NCBI RefSeq assembly: GCF_002632615.1 | Contig: NZ_NITZ01000013.1 | Coordinates: 69,293 to 120,158, forward strand | From: Xenorhabdus miraniensis | GTDB taxonomy: Bacteria > Pseudomonadota > Gammaproteobacteria > Enterobacterales > Enterobacteriaceae | Reading direction: 5' to 3' | DNA: 50,866 nt | Part shown: positions 39,477 to 48,516 of the stretch, piece after piece | How positions within the stretch are numbered: the stretch's first letter is position 1 | How the letters are laid out: the number at the start of each line of letters is the position of its first letter | Program-made: the position numbers and the translations under genes | The notes under the pieces: model-generated | Database searches by the model: none | Seen by the model: only the letters and a program-made list of their open reading frames with translations | Told to the model about the DNA's origin: nothing

Positions 39477-40724
39477 ATGAAAAATAATATGTCGTTTTTT
39501 CTATATCAGATATCTGATATTTTATTTACATCCTCCACAAGGGCATTTGGTATGCTATTTTCATGGTGGATGATTGAAGTGCTGAATCTCGACTTTCAGC
39601 TTGGGTGGTTTATCTTTTCGTCATGGTTATTACAGGTCTTATTTCTGGTTTTTATGAGTGATCTTGGCGACAGATTCAACAAAAAAAATATAATATTATG
39701 TTGTATCATCCCAACGGCTTTGCTTTTTATTCTTTCTAATTTTATAGATAAAAACCTATACCTTCCTTTAGGTATTATTTATATTTTCGCTTCTATCTCA
39801 GCCATACTCATTCAACCGATTGGTACAAGTATCCTCCCAGAAATCAGTGATAAAAATAAACTAGAATCTGCATTTAAATATCGGGGGATTGTTAATTCCG
39901 TTAATATTATTCTTGGCCCCGCCATATCTGGGATCGTAATCCACTATTTAAGCATTGATGGCGCTTTAATTTTTATTTCATCAATGGCCATTTCATCCAT
40001 TATTGGGTTTTACTTTATCAAGAGTAAACAAACCGAAAAACCATTAAAAAATCATAAAAGTAAGATAGGAAGCATTAGAATCATTACTAAAAACCCGACA
40101 GAGGCAAGTTTAGTCATTGTTTCCTCCTTTTTTAATTTCACCATAGTTCCATTAGTCACCTATATCACTCCACTTATTATTATAAACGAATTTAAACTGA
40201 GCGCTTTACAAGTAGGAATTGCCGAAGCCACATTTGGATTAGGCATGATGATTGGAAGTGTCATTATTATTAAATATATGAATAAGTTATTCTGTAAGGC
40301 TCATGGTGCCTTTATTGCTGCGTTCACAATCTCTGTGTGCATAGCCGGGATCTCTACAGCAACATCATTAACTGGACTATGTATTTATATGTTAATTAGT
40401 GGAATAGGGGTGGTCATTTATAACATCAATACTACTTCAATTCGATGCCTTGCAACACCAGAAACTCATCGTAATACAATGGAATCCAAATTTCTTGCTA
40501 TCTGCATTGTATCAATACCGTTGGGAATGATATCCGCTACATATATTGTAGAAAGCTATGATATAAGAATTTTATTACTCGTCTTTTCTGCTTTAATGGG
40601 ATTAGTGTCGTTTTTGGTTCTGTTTTCACCAAAATATATTGAAATATCAAAAAAGTCAGAGTCTGAGTTGGATAGCTATTATGGTAAAATTTATCCTAAA
40701 GCTTACCATTCAGAAAATGGATAA
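39477..40724 (+). CDS. MFS transporter, drug/siderophore exporter type
   Basis: A 415-residue protein with about 12 hydrophobic segments and the MFS loop 2-3 motif MSDLGDRFNKKN (about 60-71). This is the pattern of the DHA/EntS-like exporters (proton-driven efflux of drugs or secondary metabolites). The substrate cannot be told from sequence. It is much more AT-rich than its neighbours, with many ATA and TTA codons and many Ile and Ser residues. It stands alone between dinB and the bet locus, which suggests horizontal gain. GGG occurs upstream (AAGGGTAGTA before ATG). Confidence 0.8.
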   Translation: MKNNMSFFLYQISDILFTSSTRAFGMLFSWWMIEVLNLDFQLGWFIFSSWLLQVLFLVFMSDLGDRFNKKNIILCCIIPTALLFILSNFIDKNLYLPLGIIYIFASISAILIQPIGTSILPEISDKNKLESAFKYRGIVNSVNIILGPAISGIVIHYLSIDGALIFISSMAISSIIGFYFIKSKQTEKPLKNHKSKIGSIRIITKNPTEASLVIVSSFFNFTIVPLVTYITPLIIINEFKLSALQVGIAEATFGLGMMIGSVIIIKYMNKLFCKAHGAFIAAFTISVCIAGISTATSLTGLCIYMLISGIGVVIYNINTTSIRCLATPETHRNTMESKFLAICIVSIPLGMISATYIVESYDIRILLLVFSALMGLVSFLVLFSPKYIEISKKSESELDSYYGKIYPKAYHSENG

Positions 40725-40774
40725 AAAAATTAATCATTAATTGTAAACGATTCATTATCTCAGATAGACAAAAG

Positions 40775-40806
40775 AACGCCTGCAATTCGTACAGTGCAGG
40801 CGTTTT
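40775..40806 (+). terminator. Bidirectional terminator between the MFS gene and betT
   Basis: AACGCCTGCA (40775-40784) and TGCAGGCGTT (40795-40804) form a 10-bp stem. T-rich tails exist on both strands, which fits the convergent genes on either side. Confidence 0.9.
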
Positions 40807-40819
40807 TCATCATTTAATC

Positions 40820-42862
40820 TTATCCTCCGCTCGGAAAAATCAATGTCTGCCCCGGGGCTTCACGATTAAGATGAATAAAGTTCAAATGCTTTTCATAGTG
40901 GTCAAGAATATCGCCAATAATTTGTTCTTTTGTGTAATCCATCAAATCATTACCTTGAGTCCCTTCCATCAAAAACGTTTCCAAACGGTAATAGTAAGAC
41001 TTGCCAGATCTAGCTCGATAGGTAAATCCGGGTACGGAATAACGCTGCGGCCAAATCTGATAGATAAAATTTTGCTCATCACCCAAATCAACAACCAACT
41101 CCAGTGGATTTAATCGCTTGTCCTCTTGTGAAGGCAAGGCATGGAACTGAACTTTCGCGCCACGCACAACTAACTCTTTCGCCACTTCCAACATAGCGGG
41201 ACGACATACCATATCCAGCATCCGCTGAGTATTTTTCGTACCAGGAAAATGCATCATACGGCTTAAGCGCTGCTTCCAATTCAATGACCCATTATCATGC
41301 ACAAGAGTCGGTGAGGTATTTTGCAATGAACTGGCTTTACGGAAATCTTCTACACGCAAAGATTTATACAATCCCGCCATAACAAAGAAGATCACAAAAC
41401 TAAAAGGCAGCCCCATGATGACCGTTGTATTCTGCAAAGCAGAGATACCATCGGTCATTAGAATACCTAATGTTAATACTCCAATTGCCACAGACCAGAA
41501 AATTCGCAGCCAATTAGGGGCATCATTATTGATATCACTCAGATTAGATGTGAAATTTCCCAAAACTAACGATCCAGAATCTGCGGATGTCACATAAAAC
41601 AACAATCCCGTAATCGTGGCTACAGATGCGCTGAATGTGAAGGCCGGATAAAGTGCCAACAAACCATAAAAACCTTGTTCTGGGTATTGCAGCACTGTTT
41701 CAGCCAATTGGCGATTACCATGAAGGATTTCATACAACACACTGTTACCAAAAACCGATAACCATAACAGTGTAAAAACAAATGGAATGACTAATGTTCC
41801 CATGACAAACTGACGAATAGTTCTGCCACGGGAAATACGGGCCAAAAACAGGCCAACAAACGGCGACCAAGCTACCCACCATGCCCAGAAAAATAGCGTC
41901 CAGCTATTCATCCATTCATTCGGGCGCTCAAAGGCAAAGCTATTCAGCGTCATGCCCATGAAACGACTGATATAATCCCCGACATTCTGTACCAACCCGT
42001 TAAGCAAGAATTCAGTATCCCCCACAAACAAGACAAACAGAACCAATCCAAGAGCCAATAGCACATTCAACTCAGATAAAAATCTAATCCCCTTGTTTAC
42101 ACCAGAAGTCACAGAAACAATTGCCATCACCACAGATAACAGAATCAAGCCTCCCTGTACTCCCAAGCCCTGAGGTAATCCAAAAAGTACTTTCAGGCCA
42201 TAATTCAGTTGTACCACCCCAATTCCCAGCGTGGTTGCAATCCCGAAAATTGTCCCTATCACTGCTGCAATATCCACAGCATGACCGATTGCGCCTTTTA
42301 TTCGGTTACCGAAGATGGGATAAAGCGCCGAACGAATGGTCAGAGGGAGGTTATAACGATAACTAAAATACCCTAATGCAATTCCCATCAAAGCATACAT
42401 AGACCAGCCCGTCAGGCCATAGTGAAACAATGTCCACACCATAGCCTGACGAGCGGCTTCAATCGTTTCCCCCTGACCCGTTGGGGGCCGCATATATTGC
42501 GTCACAGGTTCAGCCACCGAGAAAAACATCAAATCAATGCCTATTCCAGCAGCAAACAGCATTGCAGCCCAACTGAGTAAACTGAACTCTGGCTTGGATT
42601 GCTCCGGCCCTAATTTAATGGAGCCAAAACGGGAGGCAGCAACAAAAATAACAAACACAATGTAAAGCGTAGCAGCGAGTAAGTAGTACCAACCGAAAGT
42701 TTTAGAGACCCAACCCAGAGTATTTTTTATCCAGGCACTGGTTGCATCTGTAAAAAAAATCGTGAATAGCGAAAAAATAATAATCAGTCCGGCAGAGGTG
42801 AAAAAAACGACAGAGTTCAGCGTATCCTTCTGAATGTTTTTTGGACTGTCTTGTATGTTCAT
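40820..42862 (-). CDS. betT: High-affinity choline transporter BetT (BCCT family)
   Basis: BetT imports choline with protons for conversion to glycine betaine. The 680 residues (E. coli 677) have 12 membrane segments. BCCT-family tryptophan-rich motifs are visible (WTLFFWAWWVAWSPFVGLFL, about residues 325-345). The long hydrophilic C-terminal domain (about 510-680) sets osmotic activation in BetT. The gene is divergent from betIBA across 209 bp that contain the BetI operator. Confidence 0.95.
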   Translation of the reverse strand: MNIQDSPKNIQKDTLNSVVFFTSAGLIIIFSLFTIFFTDATSAWIKNTLGWVSKTFGWYYLLAATLYIVFVIFVAASRFGSIKLGPEQSKPEFSLLSWAAMLFAAGIGIDLMFFSVAEPVTQYMRPPTGQGETIEAARQAMVWTLFHYGLTGWSMYALMGIALGYFSYRYNLPLTIRSALYPIFGNRIKGAIGHAVDIAAVIGTIFGIATTLGIGVVQLNYGLKVLFGLPQGLGVQGGLILLSVVMAIVSVTSGVNKGIRFLSELNVLLALGLVLFVLFVGDTEFLLNGLVQNVGDYISRFMGMTLNSFAFERPNEWMNSWTLFFWAWWVAWSPFVGLFLARISRGRTIRQFVMGTLVIPFVFTLLWLSVFGNSVLYEILHGNRQLAETVLQYPEQGFYGLLALYPAFTFSASVATITGLLFYVTSADSGSLVLGNFTSNLSDINNDAPNWLRIFWSVAIGVLTLGILMTDGISALQNTTVIMGLPFSFVIFFVMAGLYKSLRVEDFRKASSLQNTSPTLVHDNGSLNWKQRLSRMMHFPGTKNTQRMLDMVCRPAMLEVAKELVVRGAKVQFHALPSQEDKRLNPLELVVDLGDEQNFIYQIWPQRYSVPGFTYRARSGKSYYYRLETFLMEGTQGNDLMDYTKEQIIGDILDHYEKHLNFIHLNREAPGQTLIFPSGG

Positions 42863-43003
42863 AGGCAGTTCCTGAAATTATTTGGAGTAGAGAAACAAAA
42901 AAGAATAATTGATATAACGAATTGAATTAAAAACAAAATTTAAACCATACTGAATAATTTTAATTGCAGATTGTGAAAATATTGTAATAAAACATATTTA
43001 ATT

Positions 43004-43036
43004 TTGATTGAACATTCAATTAAAAAAAAGTTTAAT
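43004..43036 (+). promoter_or_regulatory. BetI operator and betIBA promoter
   Basis: The near-palindrome TTGATTGAACATTCAATTAA (43004-43023; core ATTGAA-CA-TTCAAT) is of the type bound by BetI. It overlaps a possible -35 TTGAAC (43008-43013), which is 17 bp from a -10 TTTAAT (43031-43036). Occupancy would block betIBA, and the site is placed to act on divergent betT as well. In E. coli BetI represses both and choline releases it. Confidence 0.7.
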
Positions 43037-43071
43037 AACCGCCGAATGATTGATTTTCTGAGCATAAAATC

Positions 43072-43671
43072 ATGCCAAAAATTGGAATGCAGTCGATAAG
43101 AAAACAACAACTCATTGATGCAACATTAATCGTCGTCAATGAAGTGGGTATGCAGGAAGCGAGTATTGCGCAAATAGCCCGAAAAGCAGGTGTTTCCAAC
43201 GGTATTATCAGCCACTACTTCAAGGACAAAAACGGGTTACTGGAAGCCACCATGCGTTACTTATTGCATCAACTGAGAATGGCTGTAGCACGTCGATTAC
43301 GCCTGCTGGACAACGCAACGCCCACTCAAAGGCTAAAAGCGATTGTCGAAGGGAATTTTGATCCCAGCCAAATCAACGGCGCTGCAATGAAAACCTGGTT
43401 GGCATTTTGGGCAAGCAGTATGCACCAACCCAAGCTTTATCGGTTACAACAAATCAATGAACGCCGTTTGTATTCCAATATCTGCGTCGAATTCAAACGC
43501 ACTCTGCCAAAAACAGAAGCACAGCTCGCAGCACAAGGGCTTGCTGCATTGATTGACGGCATTTGGCTGCGAAGTGCATTAAGCAGCAAGCCTTTTAACT
43601 TGGATGAGGCGTTAAAAATCACCATCAATTACATCGAGCAGACTATATCAGGCAAAAATAGATGTGTCTGA
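43072..43671 (+). CDS. betI: Choline-responsive repressor BetI (TetR family)
   Basis: BetI represses the bet genes and is released by choline. The 199 residues (E. coli 195) begin [19 protein letters not shown]. The TetR-type helix-turn-helix is at about 30-55 ([19 protein letters not shown]). The ligand-binding half ends with [12 protein letters not shown], as in BetI proteins. First gene of betIBA, with a 43-bp gap to betB. Confidence 0.96.
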   Translation: MPKIGMQSIRKQQLIDATLIVVNEVGMQEASIAQIARKAGVSNGIISHYFKDKNGLLEATMRYLLHQLRMAVARRLRLLDNATPTQRLKAIVEGNFDPSQINGAAMKTWLAFWASSMHQPKLYRLQQINERRLYSNICVEFKRTLPKTEAQLAAQGLAALIDGIWLRSALSSKPFNLDEALKITINYIEQTISGKNRCV

Positions 43672-43714
43672 TAGGACCTGAGTTCTGGTTTACAACCGCT
43701 CTTAAGGAGAATCT

Positions 43715-45208
43715 ATGACCCATTTCGGCTCACAGAAACTTTATATCCACGGTGCTTATGTTGATAGTACCAACTCCAGTAAAACCACTTCCGGCAACGC
43801 AACTTTTGATGCAATCAACCCAGCTAATGGTGAGGTTATTGCTCAATTTCAATCTGCAACTGAGCAGGATGTTGATCTGGCTGTCGAAAGTGCCCATAAG
43901 GGGCAGAAAATTTGGGCGGCCATGACGGCCGTAGAGCGTTCACGGATCTTACACAAGGCAGTGAATATATTACGTGAACGCAATGATGAACTGGCTGAAC
44001 TGGAAACACTGGACACAGGAAAACCCCTTTCTGAAACCCAACAGGTTGATATTGTCACGGGGGCTGATGTTCTGGAATATTATGCAGGCTTGATCCCTGC
44101 CCTTGAAGGCCAGCAAATTCCACTGCGTGAATCTTCTTTCGTGTATACGCGCCGTGAACCACTGGGCGTCGTCGCAGGTATCGGCGCATGGAACTATCCC
44201 ATTCAAATTGCGCTCTGGAAATCAGCACCGGCACTGGCTGCCGGCAATGCCATGATTTTCAAACCCAGCGAAGTCACTTCCCTCACCGCCCTGAAATTAG
44301 CTGAAATCTATACCGAAGCAGGTTTGCCTGATGGTGTATTCAACGTCCTGACTGGTGCGGGTCATGAAGTGGGGCATTATTTGGCTATTCACCCGAAAAT
44401 CGCCAAAATATCTTTTACGGGAGGTATTGCCACTGGCAAAAAAGTCATGGCGGATGCTTCAGGGACAACATTAAAAGAAGTCACGATGGAGCTGGGCGGT
44501 AAGTCTCCGCTCATTATCTTTGATGATGCCGATCTGGATCGTGCTGCTGATATTGCCATGATGGCAAACTTTTTCAGCTCAGGCCAAGTCTGCACCAATG
44601 GGACACGCGTTTTTGTTCCCAAGACCCTGCTTCCTCAATTTGAAGCTAAAATTCTGGAGCGGGTTGGACGTATTCGCATTGGTTCACCTCTCGAACTCAA
44701 CACCAACTTTGGCCCTCTGGTGAGTTTCCCACACATGGAATCTGTTTTGCGCTATATCGACAGTGGCAAAAATTCCAATGCCCGCTTGCTCTGTGGTGGC
44801 AACCGCCTGCTGGAAGGTGATTTAGCGAAAGGTGCATTTGTTGCACCAACGGTATTCAGTGATTGTACTGATGACATGCTGGTTACACAGGAAGAAATCT
44901 TTGGCCCCGTGATGTGCATCCTGACTTATGAGACGGAAGATGAAGTCATTGCGCGAGCCAATAACACAAAATACGGGCTGGGGGCGGGATTAGTAACGAA
45001 AGATCTTTCCCGTGCGCACCGCGTGATCCACCAACTGGAAGCCGGGATCTGCTGGATCAATACATGGGGAGAGTCTCCTGCGGCTATGCCTGTTGGCGGT
45101 TATAAACATTCTGGTGTTGGCCGCGAAAATGGGTTGGTCACACTGCAACATTACACACAAATCAAATCAATACAGGTGGAACTGGGCAATTTTGAATCCC
45201 TATTTTAA
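43715..45208 (+). CDS. betB: Betaine aldehyde dehydrogenase BetB
   Basis: BetB oxidises betaine aldehyde to glycine betaine with NAD(P)+. The 497 residues (E. coli 490) carry the ALDH motifs: [20 protein letters not shown], catalytic Glu in [10 protein letters not shown] and catalytic Cys in [14 protein letters not shown] (about 290). The extra length is near the N-terminus ([16 protein letters not shown]). A clear AAGGAG lies 8 bp before the ATG. Middle gene of betIBA, with 27 bp to betA. Confidence 0.97.
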   Translation: MTHFGSQKLYIHGAYVDSTNSSKTTSGNATFDAINPANGEVIAQFQSATEQDVDLAVESAHKGQKIWAAMTAVERSRILHKAVNILRERNDELAELETLDTGKPLSETQQVDIVTGADVLEYYAGLIPALEGQQIPLRESSFVYTRREPLGVVAGIGAWNYPIQIALWKSAPALAAGNAMIFKPSEVTSLTALKLAEIYTEAGLPDGVFNVLTGAGHEVGHYLAIHPKIAKISFTGGIATGKKVMADASGTTLKEVTMELGGKSPLIIFDDADLDRAADIAMMANFFSSGQVCTNGTRVFVPKTLLPQFEAKILERVGRIRIGSPLELNTNFGPLVSFPHMESVLRYIDSGKNSNARLLCGGNRLLEGDLAKGAFVAPTVFSDCTDDMLVTQEEIFGPVMCILTYETEDEVIARANNTKYGLGAGLVTKDLSRAHRVIHQLEAGICWINTWGESPAAMPVGGYKHSGVGRENGLVTLQHYTQIKSIQVELGNFESLF

Positions 45209-45235
45209 TCCATGACTGAGACAGAGGAGATAACA

Positions 45236-46912
45236 ATGGTATTTGATTACATTATTATCGGCGCTGGTTCAGCGGGTAACGTGCTTGCAACTCGCTTGAC
45301 GGAAGATCCCAATGTCACTGTCCTGCTGCTGGAGGCAGGAGGGCCAGATTACCGATTCGACTTCCGAACCCAAATGCCGGCAGCGCTGGCATATCCCTTG
45401 CAGGGAACCCGTTATAACTGGGCATATGAAACCGATCCTGAACCCCATATGAACAATCGGCGCATGGAGTGTGGGCGTGGAAAAGGACTTGGTGGATCTT
45501 CACTCATCAATGGCATGTGTTACATTCGTGGCAATGCGATGGATTTTGATAACTGGGCAACACAGTCAGGCCTGGAAGACTGGACTTATCTTGATTGCCT
45601 GCCCTACTTTCGCAAAGCTGAATCACGGGATATTGGTGAAAATGACTATCACGGCAGTGATGGCCCCGTCAGTGTCACGACCCCCAAGCCGGGAAACAAC
45701 GAACTCTTTCACGCTATGGTTGAAGCCGGCATCCAAGCCGGATATCCACGTACTGACGATCTGAATGGTTATCAGCAAGAAGGTTTTGGACCAATGGATC
45801 GTACCGTTACCCCTAATGGACGTCGTGCCAGCACAGCCCGTGGTTATCTGGATCAAGCGCGATCACGTGCCAACCTCACTATCATTACCCATGCGTTGAC
45901 TGATACCCTCGAATTGGCAGGAAAAACGGCTGTTGGCGTCAATTTTTACCCAGGCAACGGCTCGGCGTTAACACAGGCAAAGGCACGTAAAGAGGTGCTA
46001 CTCTGTGCCGGTGCGATTGCTTCCCCACAAATTTTGCAACGATCAGGCATTGGCCCTGAAGACGTATTGAACGAGTTCGGCATTCCTGCGGTGCAAATAT
46101 TGCCGGGCGTCGGGCAAAATCTACAAGATCATCTTGAGATGTATTTGCAGTATGAATGCCTCAAGCCTGTCTCTCTTTATCCCGCATTGAAATGGTATAA
46201 CCAACCTCAAATTGGTGCTGAATGGCTATTCAAAGGAACCGGCATTGGTGCCAGCAATCAATTTGAAGCTGGCGGATTTATTCGTACTAATGAGAAATTT
46301 GCCTGGCCAAATATTCAGTTTCACTTCCTACCCGTTGCCATTAATTACAACGGCAGCAATGCTGTCAACCAACATGGCTTTCAGGCTCACGTGGGTTCCA
46401 TGCGTTCCCCAAGTCGTGGGAGAGTGAAAATTAAGTCACGAGACCCGCATCAACATCCCAGCATTTTGTTCAACTATATGTCAACAGAGCAAGATTGGCA
46501 GGAATTTCGCGATGCTATCCGCATTACACGGGAAATTATGGCGCAGCCCGCATTGGCTTCGTATTGTGGACGTGAAATCAGCCCCGGCGCTGCAATCCAG
46601 ACAGATGAACAACTGGATGCCTTTATTCGCGAACATGCCGAAACAGCATTTCACCCATCATGCAGTTGCAAAATGGGAACAGATGAAATGGCGGTCGTGG
46701 ATGGTCAGGGACGTGTGCATGGCGTTGAAAATTTGCGTGTTATCGATGCTTCCATTATGCCGGAAATCATAACGGGTAATTTGAATGCCACAACGATTAT
46801 GATGGCAGAAAAAATTGCCGATAACATTCGTGGGATCTCTGCCCTGCCACGTAGTCAGGTGAAATATTATGTTGCTAATGGTGCCCCGGTTCGCCAGTCA
46901 ATAAAAAAATAG
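45236..46912 (+). CDS. betA: Choline dehydrogenase BetA
   Basis: BetA is an FAD-dependent GMC oxidoreductase at the membrane that oxidises choline to betaine aldehyde. The start [14 protein letters not shown] at 45236 has AGGAG upstream and gives 558 residues (E. coli 556). An ATG eight codons earlier is in frame but lacks homology. The FAD-binding [13 protein letters not shown] and the GMC signatures ([28 protein letters not shown]) are intact. The active-site region reads [13 protein letters not shown] instead of E. coli HPCGTCKMG, a form I also know from other proteobacterial BetA. Last gene of betIBA. Confidence 0.97.
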   Translation: MVFDYIIIGAGSAGNVLATRLTEDPNVTVLLLEAGGPDYRFDFRTQMPAALAYPLQGTRYNWAYETDPEPHMNNRRMECGRGKGLGGSSLINGMCYIRGNAMDFDNWATQSGLEDWTYLDCLPYFRKAESRDIGENDYHGSDGPVSVTTPKPGNNELFHAMVEAGIQAGYPRTDDLNGYQQEGFGPMDRTVTPNGRRASTARGYLDQARSRANLTIITHALTDTLELAGKTAVGVNFYPGNGSALTQAKARKEVLLCAGAIASPQILQRSGIGPEDVLNEFGIPAVQILPGVGQNLQDHLEMYLQYECLKPVSLYPALKWYNQPQIGAEWLFKGTGIGASNQFEAGGFIRTNEKFAWPNIQFHFLPVAINYNGSNAVNQHGFQAHVGSMRSPSRGRVKIKSRDPHQHPSILFNYMSTEQDWQEFRDAIRITREIMAQPALASYCGREISPGAAIQTDEQLDAFIREHAETAFHPSCSCKMGTDEMAVVDGQGRVHGVENLRVIDASIMPEIITGNLNATTIMMAEKIADNIRGISALPRSQVKYYVANGAPVRQSIKK

Positions 46913-46949
46913 CTAATAAATTTATTTTTCGCGATATAGAATAAAACTC

Positions 46950-47022
46950 TAATACGGGAAATTGAGAGAATGATACAACAGGTTTATATGGCTTTGTTTA
47001 CAAACTCATTTTTCCCGTATTA
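46950..47022. repeat. 73-bp element with 12-bp perfect terminal inverted repeats
   Basis: TAATACGGGAAA (46950-46961) is repeated in reverse as TTTCCCGTATTA (47011-47022), 49 bp apart. A further GAG/CTC pairing follows after a small bulge. The inside is AT-rich and non-coding. It lies between the convergent betA and GNAT genes. It may be a miniature transposable element or a long-loop terminator; the missing U-tract argues against a simple terminator. Confidence 0.6.
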
Positions 47023-47089
47023 ATACTCCCAATAGAAATAACTATCGCTTTCCGATATTAACTCTTTCGGGACTCATCAGGAAAAATAA

Positions 47090-47527
47090 TTATGTCAAAT
47101 CTAATGTCATGAAAATATGCTCTGCACCTTCCTCCAAATAAATTTCCCCCTGAGCCTGATAACCAAGGCTTTCATAAAATGGCTGAGCATGACATTGTGA
47201 CGATAACCCAATAGTTGTCACTTTATTTTTTCGCCCATAATCCTCAATAAACTTCATAACATCACGACCAATTCCCTGTCCACGGTAATCTTTCAATACC
47301 GCAACCCGCCCAACTTTAAGCATGTTATCATCTTGCGGGATCGCCCGTAATACACCTATTGGCTTTTCATCATCAAATATCACCACATGTAAGGCAATAT
47401 CATCATATTCGTCAATATCAATTTCGGCGTCAAATCCCTGTTCATCCGTAAATACCTGTTTGCGAATAGAAAAGGCTTGTTCTATCAACACTGAATTCTG
47501 TCTTCCTATGCTGTGTTTTATTTTCAT
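47090..47527 (-). CDS. GNAT-family N-acetyltransferase
   Basis: A 145-residue acetyl-CoA-dependent acetyltransferase of the GNAT fold. The acetyl-CoA pyrophosphate loop is RGQGIGRDVM (about 91-100), after the strand KVGRVAVLKDYR. The C-terminal part has AQPFYESLGYQAQGEIYLEEG. The N-terminus (AFSIRKQVFTDEQGF) is that of the YjcF/ElaA-like group of uncharacterised bacterial GNATs. Substrate unknown. AGGA precedes the ATG. It stands alone, convergent with betA. Confidence 0.85.
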   Translation of the reverse strand: MKIKHSIGRQNSVLIEQAFSIRKQVFTDEQGFDAEIDIDEYDDIALHVVIFDDEKPIGVLRAIPQDDNMLKVGRVAVLKDYRGQGIGRDVMKFIEDYGRKNKVTTIGLSSQCHAQPFYESLGYQAQGEIYLEEGAEHIFMTLDLT

Positions 47528-47630
47528 TATTATATCCTGAGTCTGTTTTTCAGATTTCTATAAGCTACTTTTAAACAGATAATTAAGTCAAGCCAGAAAG
47601 GAATAAAAATTATTTATCTGAAATCATGTA

Positions 47631-47663
47631 AAAAAATAAGGGTGATCATTTACAGATCACCCT
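47631..47663 (-). terminator. Terminator of the repeat lipoprotein gene
   Basis: AGGGTGATC (47639-47647) and GATCACCCT (47655-47663) form a 9-bp stem. On the minus strand it is followed by TATTTTTT. Confidence 0.85.
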
Positions 47664-47708
47664 GCTGATATTACTTATTTCACTTTAACAGATTATTCAA
47701 CCGATAAA

Positions 47709-48230
47709 TTATTTTTCTTCTTTTTTACCACTTTTATCTTTAGGATTATTGATTAAGTCATCCGTTTTTTTATCGGTTTCAGATTTTATTTCTTCCGTTT
47801 TCGATTTCATTCCATCTGAAAGCTGATTAATCTTGTCGGTGGCCTGATGTTGTATATCCTCAGTTTTCGATTTCATTTTATCTATCATATCGTTTGCTGT
47901 CTTGGCCGCCTGATTCTGGACATCTGCTGCCTTAGACTTCATTTGCTCAGTGATATCATTGACAGAATGAGTAGCCTGGTTTTGTAGTTCCTTGGATTTA
48001 TCAACCATACTATGACTCTCACTCAGGGCTTTTTCCTTTAACCCCTGTGATTTTTCTTTTGCACTGTCCAATATATCTGTGGATTTCTGTTCAGTATCGG
48101 TTTTCATTTGTGCTGCTTTATCTTCGGCTTGCTGTGCAACATCTTCTGCCTTTTTAGAAGCATCATCACAACCAGCAATCAGTGCCACGATACCTGCCAA
48201 GATAAGAAAACTAAGTATCTTTTTGTTCAT
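47709..48230 (-). CDS. LEA-like repeat lipoprotein
   Basis: A 173-residue protein with a lipoprotein signal peptide: MNKKILSFLILAGIVALIAGC, lipobox IAGC, lipidated Cys21. Asp at +2 is the classical inner-membrane retention signal, so it may stay in the inner membrane facing the periplasm. The rest is highly charged, almost free of aromatic residues, and predicted by eye to be helical. It contains about three 22-residue repeats starting with MKSKxxxxxxQA (about 91, 113, 135) and looser copies before them. The pattern resembles late-embryogenesis-abundant (LEA) and apolipoprotein-type amphipathic helices. Function unknown; stress protection of membranes or proteins is a guess. Confidence 0.8.
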   Translation of the reverse strand: MNKKILSFLILAGIVALIAGCDDASKKAEDVAQQAEDKAAQMKTDTEQKSTDILDSAKEKSQGLKEKALSESHSMVDKSKELQNQATHSVNDITEQMKSKAADVQNQAAKTANDMIDKMKSKTEDIQHQATDKINQLSDGMKSKTEEIKSETDKKTDDLINNPKDKSGKKEEK

Positions 48231-48424
48231 TGACTAACCCCTTGCACTTACGGAAATGACCTCGCCAATGAGTGTTCTGGCTATTCTGTGCCACAACATC
48301 CCATAAGCACTTTGATCTCATTGCCAACACTAGTCAGCATCTGAGAAGGCGTAACGAAATAAACAATCATTTCAATCAACTGCAATGAATAAAGACTATA
48401 CACTCTTCAGTTTGACTCACTAAC

Positions 48425-48443
48425 AAAAATAATTCTCATTTTT
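48425..48443 (+). promoter_or_regulatory. Fur box upstream of the TonB-dependent receptor
   Basis: The 19-mer AAAAATAATTCTCATTTTT matches the Fur consensus GATAATGATAATCATTATC at about 12 positions. It lies 74-92 bp before the receptor start. Iron-repressed control is expected for a haem-type receptor. Confidence 0.55.
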
Positions 48444-48516
48444 ATTTACCCGATTTAATTTCTCAGGTGACTTATAACAATGAAAGTATTTTACTTGATC
48501 ATATTTCAGGAAATTT

